From an uncultured Eubacteriales bacterium (lineage in GTDB: Bacteria; Bacillota; Clostridia; Tissierellales; Peptoniphilaceae): a DNA stretch of 38,470 nt. The DNA lies in NCBI GenBank assembly GCA_902488815.1, contig CABTXP010000010.1, positions 1 to 38,470 on the forward strand, read 5' to 3'. The first letter of the stretch is position 1. Every line of letters starts with the position of its first letter. Made by a program: the position numbers and the translations under genes. The notes under the pieces are model-generated. The model ran no database searches and was not told the origin of the DNA. It was given only the letters and a program-made list of their open reading frames with translations. Shown piece after piece: positions 31,913 to 38,470 of this stretch.

Positions 31913-33746
31913 ATAATCCTTTAAGCTCCGTGAGAAATCGTGAAATTTGTATGCCTTCATATTCAATATAGGTGAGAATTAATTTTTTCTTCGCCCTTGT
32001 CATGCCTACATATAGGAGCCTTCTCTCTTCTTCAAAGTAAGTGTTGTCTCCCGAGTGTAAAAAGTCAAGGGACGCCTTTGAAGGCAAATTATTTTCGTAT
32101 AGATCTACAATTATAACTTTGTCAAACTCAAGCCCCTTTGCGCCGTGAATTGTGGAGAGATAAATGTGGGAGTCTTTCTTTGAACTTTCTTTTAATATGG
32201 AGTCTAAAAATTTAAGCTTGCCGAAAAACTCTGTAAATGTGCCGGAATGTTTCGAGACATTTTTTATCAGCTCCAAAAATTCCACCACACTTCCCGTGGA
32301 CTTTAAGTATCTGAAGTTGTCGTTCTTCAAATACTTTTCATACTCCAATGTGTCTAAAATGTATTGCACGCCATAGGAGGGACTTAAACCTTTAAGAGTG
32401 TCAAGGGCGCTTCCCAGTTCTGAAAGAGACTTGTGATAAAAGGGCTTTAAGTTCGGATAGTTCTTTAAATCCTCCAATATGTCGTCTGACTTAACACTTG
32501 CCATGTAGTCTCGCATAGATTTGGAAATATATCCCTTCACCTTAAAGCAAATGCGTTTAAAGGCTTGATAGTCGCCCCTGTCATTTGCAAAGTCCAAGAT
32601 GTCCTTTATATCGTAGATGATGGGGTTGTTGTAAAAGCTCATGCCTCTGTCGTAAATGCGAAAGGTCAAGCCTCGCCTTTCCAAAATTTCAGCCAAGGTG
32701 AGGGAAGAGACGTTATTGCGATAGAGTATGGCAACCTCTTCATCCTTTGATACTTCACCTACTAAAAACTTTTCAAAAATTTCAATTGAAGAAAACTTTG
32801 AAATATTTACAGGCTCCAAGTAGTCCTTGTCGCTTACAAAGTCTTTATCAAATCTCTTTTTATTTTGCTCAATAAATGCTCCCGCCACATCTACAATATT
32901 TTTAGAGGACCTGTAGTTTTTGTTCAAGTGATAGATGGCAAGGTTTTTGTAGTCCTTCTTCAAGTCCATAAGGTTTGAACTTTCCGCACCTCTGAAGCTG
33001 TAAATGTTTTGGTCGTCGTCTGCCACAATAAAGAGGTTGTTCTTAGGTCTTGCTATTAACTTTATAAGTTTAAACTGAGACATGGAAGTGTCCTGTCCCT
33101 CGTCAAGTTGAATGTACTTAAATTGATTTCTAATCTTTTGCAAGAGATACTTGTCACTTTTTAATATGTCGTATGCCATAATAATCATGTCGTCAAAGTC
33201 AAAGAGGCCGTTTTGTTTTTTAAATCCTTCGTATCTGTTATAGATAAGAGGGAAGTTTGGCGTTTGACACATTGAATCTTTTTGAAACTCCTTGGGATCC
33301 AAGTACATGTTCTTAACATATGATATTTCGTTGATGCAAGTTGTAATTTTTTCGTCGGTAATTCTGTCAGACTTTAGAGATTTAAAAATATTTGAAATAA
33401 TTTTTCTCTGTCCCGGCGATTGTTTGTCTTCTATAAATAAAAGCTTTTTGCCGCGTAAGTTCTTGTACTGATTAATAATGCCGAAGGAAAAACTGTGAAT
33501 CGTCGCAAATTTTACTTTGCCGCAGCCGGGAAACATTGCGTTGAATTTTTCTTCCATATTAAGTGCCGCCGCTTTTGAAAAAGTAATTGAAAGTATATTG
33601 GAAGGCTTAATGCCTTTGTCGATTAAATTTTTTGTCCTGTGAATGAGAAGGGTAGTCTTGCCTGCACCGGGCACCGCCAATACAAGGGCGGGTCCCTCCA
33701 TGTGCCTTGATGCAAGGAGTTGCTCATCTGAAAGTCTTAATGTCAT
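31911..33746 (-). CDS. UvrD/PcrA-like superfamily 1 DNA helicase
   Basis: A 611-residue helicase. Visible motifs in order are LSDEQLLASRH (Q motif), Walker A AVPGAGKTTLL, ITFSKAAALNM (Ia), LDEGQDTS (II; usually DEAQD, so Ala is Gly), VADDDQNIYSFRGA (III), YRSSKNIV (IV), STIHGAKGLEFDKVIIVDL (V) and LLYVGMTRAKKKL (VI). It is shorter than PcrA or UvrD (usually 650-750 residues). I chose ATG 33746 after AGGTGA; an upstream in-frame start at 33806 adds 20 residues with no ribosome binding site. A repair or replication-fork role is likely. The gene stands alone on the minus strand. Confidence 0.92.
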   Translation of the reverse strand: MTLRLSDEQLLASRHMEGPALVLAVPGAGKTTLLIHRTKNLIDKGIKPSNILSITFSKAAALNMEEKFNAMFPGCGKVKFATIHSFSFGIINQYKNLRGKKLLFIEDKQSPGQRKIISNIFKSLKSDRITDEKITTCINEISYVKNMYLDPKEFQKDSMCQTPNFPLIYNRYEGFKKQNGLFDFDDMIIMAYDILKSDKYLLQKIRNQFKYIQLDEGQDTSMSQFKLIKLIARPKNNLFIVADDDQNIYSFRGAESSNLMDLKKDYKNLAIYHLNKNYRSSKNIVDVAGAFIEQNKKRFDKDFVSDKDYLEPVNISKFSSIEIFEKFLVGEVSKDEEVAILYRNNVSSLTLAEILERRGLTFRIYDRGMSFYNNPIIYDIKDILDFANDRGDYQAFKRICFKVKGYISKSMRDYMASVKSDDILEDLKNYPNLKPFYHKSLSELGSALDTLKGLSPSYGVQYILDTLEYEKYLKNDNFRYLKSTGSVVEFLELIKNVSKHSGTFTEFFGKLKFLDSILKESSKKDSHIYLSTIHGAKGLEFDKVIIVDLYENNLPSKASLDFLHSGDNTYFEEERRLLYVGMTRAKKKLILTYIEYEGIQISRFLTELKGL

Positions 33747-33829
33747 AATCTTCACCTGTTTCTTACTATAGTATAACATCTGAAATTTTACGATTAAATT
33801 AATCATCGTAACTCTTTTGTAACTTTTTA

Positions 33830-33858
33830 TTGCATTTGAATTTGCCTTTTGTTATAAT
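33830..33858 (+). promoter_or_regulatory. Promoter of the NlpC/P60 gene
   Basis: TTGCAT (33830-33835), 17-bp spacer, TATAAT (33853-33858). Transcription should start near 33865, giving a 34-base leader with AAGGAG at 33884-33889. Confidence 0.8.
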
Positions 33859-33898
33859 CGAGGAAACAAGAAAAAAATATTACAAGGAGTGTTACGAA

Positions 33899-34996
33899 TT
33901 GTTTAAAATAAAGAATATTCTTCCGGCAGGAGCGTGCGCACTTGCTTTAATGTCATTCATAGGAGCGAAAGATGCAGGGGTTTTTCTAACACCTCACTCA
34001 ACTGTGACTTACAGTGGGAAGAAGATAGAATTTCAAGTAGGAGAGAAGGCTGAATTAGTCGAGGATAAGGGCAGTGCTTTCTTGGTTGCCAAGGGCGAAG
34101 CGAGACTTACCGTTCCGAAAGAAAAAATATTGTTAACCGAGACAAATATCAACTTATATCAAGTTGTAAAAAATACATCAATTAGAGACAACGGAAAAGT
34201 TTTAAGATCTCTTTTCTTAGGAGAAGAAGTAAAACTTTTAGACGACAAAGGTACATATGCCCTTGTTGTTGCAGCAGACGGAACCAAGGGCTCCGTACAG
34301 AAATCAGCTATTAAATTGATTTCAGACTCACAAATGTTTGTGACAAACACAAAGGCAAAAAAAGATTTTAAAGTAGATCAAAAGGGCGTTAAGCTAAACT
34401 TCAAAAAAGGCGACGACCTTCAAGTTAAGGACTTTGTAAATGACGAATTTATAATTTTAGTCGACGGCAAAGAGTTTAACGTAAATAAAGACTTTATAGA
34501 TATTAAAGTGGGCACCAACCCTTCACCTGTAGCAGAAGAAGCGGGAGAAGAAGTTGTGCCTGAAAAGTACAAGAACAAATTAGGCACTACAGACAAACCG
34601 GCAGCTGAAACTGACGGCACTTTGGTAGCAAATATATTGAACTCCGCATATGACAAATTGGGCACTCCCTATGTATATGCAACGGCAGGTCCTGAATCTT
34701 ACGACTGTAGCGGTTTTACTTATGCAATCTACACAGGAGAATTTAAAATTAAACTGCCGCGTTCATCAAAAGACCAAGCAACTGTAGGCACTAAGATCGA
34801 AAAAGAAGATTTACAAAAAGGCGACTTGGTATTCTTTGATACCACAAGAAGCGGTGGAGTATCTCACGTAGGTATTTACATCGGTGACGGTGAATTCATT
34901 CACGCTTCAAGCGGCCAAGGAAAAGTAGTTGTTTCAAAACTTTCTGAAGGTTACTATTCTGAAAGATTTTTAAATGCTTCAAGAGTATTAGACTGA
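33899..34996 (+). CDS. Secreted NlpC/P60 peptidoglycan hydrolase
   Basis: A 365-residue exported protein starting with TTG. The TTG at 33899 is 9 bases after AAGGAG and gives a clean signal peptide (basic start FKIKN, hydrophobic core, cleavage near SFIGAKDAG); the in-frame ATG at 33830 lies inside the promoter and must be wrong. Two or three SH3-like stretches (about residues 35-200) probably bind the wall. An acidic, Pro-containing linker precedes the C-terminal NlpC/P60 domain (about 250-365), with catalytic Cys in YDCSGFTYAIY and the His region SHVGIYIGDGEFIHASS. It should cleave D-Glu/diaminoacid bonds in peptidoglycan. Monocistronic with its own terminator. Confidence 0.93.
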   Translation: MFKIKNILPAGACALALMSFIGAKDAGVFLTPHSTVTYSGKKIEFQVGEKAELVEDKGSAFLVAKGEARLTVPKEKILLTETNINLYQVVKNTSIRDNGKVLRSLFLGEEVKLLDDKGTYALVVAADGTKGSVQKSAIKLISDSQMFVTNTKAKKDFKVDQKGVKLNFKKGDDLQVKDFVNDEFIILVDGKEFNVNKDFIDIKVGTNPSPVAEEAGEEVVPEKYKNKLGTTDKPAAETDGTLVANILNSAYDKLGTPYVYATAGPESYDCSGFTYAIYTGEFKIKLPRSSKDQATVGTKIEKEDLQKGDLVFFDTTRSGGVSHVGIYIGDGEFIHASSGQGKVVVSKLSEGYYSERFLNASRVLD

Positions 34997-34999
34997 TAT

Positions 35000-35024
35000 A
35001 AGCGCAGGAGACTGCGCTTTTTTT
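35000..35024 (+). terminator. Terminator after the NlpC/P60 gene
   Basis: AAGCGCAG (35000-35007), loop GAGA, CTGCGCTT (35012-35019) and a T run. Confidence 0.92.
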
Positions 35025-35035
35025 GTGAGGAGATT

Positions 35036-35857
35036 ATGGGAAAAGTTTTATATGCAAAACCTGTGAGGGAAGAAATTTTAACAGATGTTAAGGCGAAGAT
35101 GAAGGCACTTACCTTCACACCTGTACTTGGAATAATAAGAGTGGGAGAAAACTCCTGGGACCTGTCCTATGAAAAGGGACTTAAAAAAACCGCCGCAGAA
35201 ATCGGCGCCGACGTAATGGTAAAAGAATTTGCAACAGATGCTTCGGAAGTTGAAATTATAGAAGGCATTAAAGAATACAACGACAAGGCCAACGTGAGAG
35301 GCATATTGGTCTTCAGACCTCTTCCCAAGACTTTGGACGAAGACAAAATTGCAGATGCCATTGACTACAAAAAAGACGTGGACTCCATGTGCAAGAGAAA
35401 TTTGGCGGATGTATTTTTAGGCAATGAATCGTGCCACTATCCCATTACGCCTCAGGGAGCTGTTAAAATATTGGAGCACTACGGCTATGAGTTTAAAGGC
35501 AAGAAGGCTCTTGTAATAAACAGAAGTCCCGTTGTGGGAAGACCCCTTGTTAATCTTCTATTAAACAGAAATGCAACGGTGACCATTGCTCACACAAAGA
35601 CTGTAGACATTAAAAAAGAAATTCAAAATTCAGACTATGTGTTCTTGGCGACAGGTCAAGGTGAAAAATTCACCGCCGACTACTTTAAAGGCCATGAAGT
35701 AGTCTGCGACGTTGGAATAAATGTGAACAAGGAAGGGAAGCTTTGCGGCGATTTAAATCCCGATGCCTTTTTAAAAGTTGCGGCATACACTCCTGTGCCG
35801 GGCGGTGTGGGAGCAATTACAAATCTCCTTCTCTTTAATGAAATGCTTAAATATTAA
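35036..35857 (+). CDS. folD: Methylenetetrahydrofolate dehydrogenase/cyclohydrolase FolD (clostridial subtype)
   Basis: A 273-residue FolD, which interconverts methylene-, methenyl- and formyl-tetrahydrofolate using NADP or NAD. GIIRVGENSWDLSYEKG is the folate site, FRPLPKTLDED and PITPQGAVKILEHYG follow, the nucleotide loop is NRSPVVGRPLVNLLL, and TPVPGGVGAITNLLL closes the chain. The usual YVxxK, whose Lys is catalytic, is replaced by YEKGL; this fits a clostridial subclade with Tyr-Glu-Arg/Lys-Gly. GAGGAG precedes the ATG. The gene is separate from other folate genes in the window. Confidence 0.93.
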   Translation: MGKVLYAKPVREEILTDVKAKMKALTFTPVLGIIRVGENSWDLSYEKGLKKTAAEIGADVMVKEFATDASEVEIIEGIKEYNDKANVRGILVFRPLPKTLDEDKIADAIDYKKDVDSMCKRNLADVFLGNESCHYPITPQGAVKILEHYGYEFKGKKALVINRSPVVGRPLVNLLLNRNATVTIAHTKTVDIKKEIQNSDYVFLATGQGEKFTADYFKGHEVVCDVGINVNKEGKLCGDLNPDAFLKVAAYTPVPGGVGAITNLLLFNEMLKY

Positions 35858-35860
35858 AAC

Positions 35861-35889
35861 AAAAAGGATGCATTGAGCATCCCTTTTTT
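35861..35889. terminator. Terminator between folD and the C39-like peptidase gene
   Basis: GGATGC (35866-35871) pairs with GCATCC (35877-35882), extended by A/T pairs and T residues. It lies at the end of both converging genes. Confidence 0.8.
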
Positions 35890-36742
35890 ATTTGCTGAAG
35901 ACCCACAAGGCGCGGGCTTCTTTTTTTATTTCTTTTTCCGTCCAAAGTTTCTTTGAGTTTTCGGGACTGTTAGGGTCGTTTACAATTATTTTGCCGTCCT
36001 TTATCCCGGATAGAACAATTAAATGCCCCACATCTGTAAAGATTCCCGGCTTAACTGAGACTAAAATATATGAGCCTTTGTCCAATATGTCGATTAAATT
36101 TTCTCCCATAGGAACGCCCACACAACTCACGCCGTATTTTTGCGCGGCACTTTCAAATAGCTTACAGCTTGTCAGGTTTTGCTCCAAAAAGCCGTTGTCG
36201 GAAGAGAACTTTGCAATGTCTATAGGGGTTACATCTTTTCCTAAACCCTTAAGTATCATGGCAATAGATGTGGGAGCACATCCATAGGTACCTATTGCTT
36301 GGTCGCCATACTTTACATAGCCCCACTTTCTGTCCCATTGCAAAAAATAGGGGAGAGGATTTTTCACACCAAAGTCTTCAGACTTGGGAGCAAGTTTTTT
36401 ATTTCCTTCAATAAAACCCTTGGCATAACCTATGGCATCTTCGTTTTTAGAAACTAATGCCACTATGGACTTGGGAAGACTCTCTCTGTTTTCTTCCAAA
36501 AAAGTTTTTGAAGCTTCTGTCTGAGCATTTGCTATGTAGTTTTCCATCTCATCAGTCACTTCAAAACTTTGATCTCTTTTAAACCAAAGGGTACTGTCAT
36601 CTATTCCGTCATTATTAATTGTCAACAAAGGATAGGCAAACTTTAATACTATTAATAAGAACACCAACAGCAATATGTATTTAGAGAATTTTTTTCTCTC
36701 ACGTTTCTTTTTTCGTTTTATAATTCTTTCATCTCTACTCAT
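35888..36742 (-). CDS. Membrane-anchored C39-like cysteine peptidase
   Basis: A 284-residue protein. The N-terminus is strongly basic (KRKKKRERKK) and leads into one membrane helix (KYILLLVFLLIVLKFAYPLL), so the body is outside the cell. The C-terminal domain (about residues 130-284) is a papain-like C39_2 peptidase: FLQWDRKWG, TYGCAPTSIAMIL with the likely catalytic Cys, VGHLIVLSG with the His, and IVNDPNSPE with the Asp/Asn. The ATG at 36742 follows GGTGAT; a GTG at 36751 overlaps that site. It may cleave an extracellular peptide or wall protein. No transporter or bacteriocin gene is adjacent. Confidence 0.85.
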   Translation of the reverse strand: MSRDERIIKRKKKRERKKFSKYILLLVFLLIVLKFAYPLLTINNDGIDDSTLWFKRDQSFEVTDEMENYIANAQTEASKTFLEENRESLPKSIVALVSKNEDAIGYAKGFIEGNKKLAPKSEDFGVKNPLPYFLQWDRKWGYVKYGDQAIGTYGCAPTSIAMILKGLGKDVTPIDIAKFSSDNGFLEQNLTSCKLFESAAQKYGVSCVGVPMGENLIDILDKGSYILVSVKPGIFTDVGHLIVLSGIKDGKIIVNDPNSPENSKKLWTEKEIKKEARALWVFSK

Positions 36743-36823
36743 TTTTATCACCGTGGTTATTCTATCAAAAACTTTTTACAAAGTTATTAAAAATATTGTC
36801 TCATTTATTAAAAATATTCTAAG

Positions 36824-36853
36824 AATAAAAAAAGAAAGGGTTAAACCCTTTCT
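36824..36853 (-). terminator. Terminator of the rubredoxin gene
   Basis: On the minus strand AGAAAGGG and CCCTTTCT (36833-36840 and 36846-36853) form an 8-bp stem with a 5-nt loop, followed by a run of T. Confidence 0.88.
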
Positions 36854-36856
36854 CAA

Positions 36857-37021
36857 TTAACCTTCATAAGGTTCGAAATCTGATTTTTCAGCTCCGCAAA
36901 TTGGGCAAACCCAATCTTCAGGTAGCTTTTCAAAAGCTGTTCCCGGAGCAACTCCGCCGTCTTCGTCGCCTACTGCCGGATCATAAATATATCCGCACAT
37001 TGAACATTCATATTTTTGCAT
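36857..37021 (-). CDS. Rubredoxin
   Basis: A 54-residue protein. It has the two iron-binding elements, CSMCGY near the N-terminus (Cys6 and Cys9) and CPICGAEK near the C-terminus (Cys39 and Cys42), and the aromatic residues of the family (YIYDP and DWVCP). Rubredoxin is a small single-iron electron carrier of anaerobes, often used to reduce oxygen or peroxide through diiron or flavin partners. AAGGAGG stands 6-7 bases before the ATG at 37021. Monocistronic with a clear terminator. The partner enzyme is not in the window. Confidence 0.97.
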   Translation of the reverse strand: MQKYECSMCGYIYDPAVGDEDGGVAPGTAFEKLPEDWVCPICGAEKSDFEPYEG

Positions 37022-37135
37022 TATCTAAACCTCCTTATGTTATGTCTTAAATATACCCCAAAAGTATAGAGTTGTAAACATAGGCCTTTGTTTTTAATAT
37101 TTTATGAAGGGTATTAAATTAGTGGATGGTTGATT

Positions 37136-37516
37136 ATGATATATTTTTGTAAAAAAATTAAAAGCGATACTTACAATTTAAAATATTTTATTGCCGAGGC
37201 CCTTAGGAGTATTTCCGAATTGGTAAATGATGAAGATGAGCTCTTTGACATTAAGCTTATTCTAAACGAGCTCTTGGTTAACGGTATTATCCATGGCAAC
37301 AACAGCGACATTAACAAAAATGTGGAGCTGTCTATTTGTGTGAAAGAGGACTGCCTAAACATTGTTGTGAGAGATGAGGGGAAGGGCGTGGACAGAGTCA
37401 ACAGAGACCCGAAAGAGCTACGTTGTAACGGCAGAGGCCTTTTAATAGTTGAGTCTCTCGCAGATGATATGAAAATAAACGGCTGCGAAATTTCCGTGTA
37501 TAAAAATTTGTGTTAG
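37136..37516 (+). CDS. RsbW/SpoIIAB-like ATP-binding (anti-sigma-type) protein
   Basis: A 126-residue protein with a GHKL ATPase fold. The N box is NELLVNGIIHGN (about residues 40-51), the G1 box is VVRDEGKGVD and the G2 box is GRGLLIVESLAD, in the order and spacing of serine kinases that bind sigma factors. No sigma-factor gene or anti-anti-sigma (STAS) gene lies next to it, so the partner is unknown. The ATG at 37136 is 6 bases after the weak site GGATGG; an upstream TTG overlaps. It precedes typA by 48 bases but has its own frame and does not overlap. Confidence 0.85.
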   Translation: MIYFCKKIKSDTYNLKYFIAEALRSISELVNDEDELFDIKLILNELLVNGIIHGNNSDINKNVELSICVKEDCLNIVVRDEGKGVDRVNRDPKELRCNGRGLLIVESLADDMKINGCEISVYKNLC

Positions 37517-37541
37517 TGTAATTTGTAGCATATGATATAAT
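37513..37541 (+). promoter_or_regulatory. Probable typA promoter
   Basis: TATAAT at 37536-37541 is perfect; TTAGTG (37513-37518) is a weak -35 at 17 bp and overlaps the end of the upstream gene. AAGGAGA precedes the typA ATG. Confidence 0.45.
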
Positions 37542-37564
37542 TTAAGAGTTTAAAAGGAGAACTT

Positions 37565-38447
37565 ATGGATTATAGAAAAGATATTAGAAATGTGGCAATC
37601 ATAGCACACGTTGATCACGGAAAGACAACTTTGGTAGATGCTCTTTTAAAACAATCAGGAGTATTTAGAGAAAACCAAGTTGTAAAAGACAGAGTCATGG
37701 ACTCCGGGGACATTGAAAGAGAAAGAGGAATTACAATCCTTTCAAAAAACACTTCAGTTTTTTATAAAGGAACCAAGATTAACATTATCGATACACCGGG
37801 ACACGCCGACTTCGGAGGAGAAGTGGAACGTGTATTAAAAATGGTGGACGGCGTTGTACTCTTGGTAGATGCCTTTGAAGGACCGATGCCTCAAACGAAA
37901 TTTGTACTTAAAAAAGCTTTTGAGCTTAACTTAATGCCCATAGTTTGCATCAACAAAATAGATAGAGACGGAGCAAGACCTTTGGAAGTTGTAGATGAGG
38001 TCTTGGATCTATTTATAGAACTTGGTGCGGGAGAAGAAGCTTTGGAATGTCCCTTTGTCTACACATCGGCAAAATTCGGCAAGGCATCTTTGGACTTTAA
38101 CAACATGAAGGACAACATGGAGGACTTATTCGACACTATAGTCAAGTATATTCCTTCACCTGAAGCCAAGGAAGGACCCTTCCAACTTTTAATTTCCACA
38201 ATTGACTACAACGACTATGTGGGAAGAATCGGAATCGGCAAAATCGAAAGAGGTAGCGTAAGACCTCAAGACATTGTTGTAATTGTAAATGCACAAGACG
38301 ACAATGTATTTAAAAAAGTAAAGATCACGGAAGTTTTTGAGTTTGAAGGCTTAAACAGAGTCCCGGTTGAAGAATCAAAGGCGGGAAGCATAATTGCGGT
38401 GACAGGTATTGAGGACATAAACATCGGAGATACAATTTGCTCTACAG
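37565..38447 (+). CDS. typA: Ribosome-associated GTPase TypA/BipA, truncated by the contig end
   Basis: About 294 genuine N-terminal residues of a protein usually just over 600 long. GTPase motifs: G1 AHVDHGKTT, the switch region RERGITILSKNT, G3 DTPGHADFGGEV, G4 NKIDR and G5 TSAKFG, followed by the start of domain II (LISTIDYNDYVGRIGIGKI). TypA acts on the ribosome in stress and cold. The frame would continue to a stop at 38468-38470, but that stop lies in sequencing-adapter sequence, so the real gene continues past the window. Do not treat the apparent C-terminus as real. Confidence 0.97.
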
Positions 38448-38470
38448 AGATCGGAAGAGCACACGTCTGA
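38448..38470 (+). other. Illumina TruSeq adapter sequence at the contig end (artefact)
   Basis: The last 23 bases begin AGATCGGAAGAGC and continue ACACGTCTGA, which is the start of the standard TruSeq read-1 adapter. They are not genomic. They create a false stop and the false protein end IGRAHV, a known signature of untrimmed adapter. Confidence 0.98.

Noticed and set aside
1..38470. CRISPR array, insertion sequence, transposase, integrase, or rRNA
   Set aside because: No regularly spaced repeats, transposase or integrase frames, terminal inverted repeats or rRNA signatures were found on reading both strands; the RM block has no visible integrase.

Overview
The window looks like part of the chromosome of a low-GC, obligately anaerobic Firmicute, probably from the Peptoniphilaceae/Tissierellia. 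This rests on the AT-rich sequence with strong AGGAGG-type ribosome binding sites, TATAAT-type promoters and U-tailed terminators. It also rests on the anaerobe gene set: rubredoxin, flavodoxin, a fused NfnA-NfnB transhydrogenase, an FmdE protein, a lipoprotein fumarate-reductase-like enzyme and a clostridial-type FolD. The genus is inference only.

Layout. Positions 1-766 hold the 3' end of an Fe-S flavoprotein gene overlapping a HypA-like gene. Positions 780-1507 hold a structured leader and an fmdE-family gene. Positions 1580-5720 form an accessory block: an acetamidase/formamidase gene, then a more AT-rich DpnII-type (GATC) restriction-modification cassette of three genes, namely an HTH-Dam methylase, a DpnII endonuclease and a second methyltransferase of a different class. 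The block is bounded by two diverged direct copies of about 280 bp (fmdE 3' end, terminator and promoter-like tail). The second copy is a frameshifted relic just upstream of dprA. Positions 6029-13965 form a dense forward cluster: dprA, topA, a PilB/ComGA-type ATPase, a PilC/ComGB-type membrane protein, a sirtuin, a methyltransferase and hslO. Positions 13949-18488 hold azlCD, tRNA-Arg(ACG), the exported flavoprotein reductase, a TPP riboswitch with thiT, and a small membrane-anchored protein. A long zinc-ribbon membrane protein is then transcribed divergently from dnaX-ybaB-recR, followed by ftsH. Positions 24885-29018 hold redox genes: an AraC-type regulator, flavodoxin, a DUF3793-like protein and the Nfn fusion. 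A two-component system, a UvrD-like helicase, an NlpC/P60 hydrolase, folD, a C39-like protease, rubredoxin, an RsbW-like ATPase and the start of typA complete the window.

How the genes work together. dprA with the pilus ATPase and platform protein suggests DNA uptake and processing. dnaX, ybaB, recR, topA and the helicase serve replication and repair. Nfn, flavodoxin, rubredoxin and the lipoprotein reductase move low-potential electrons. FolD and the thiamine transporter serve cofactor supply.

Two cautions matter. The last 23 bases (38448-38470) match an Illumina TruSeq adapter, so the apparent end of typA is artificial. Position 1 also cuts through a gene, so the window is incomplete at both ends.
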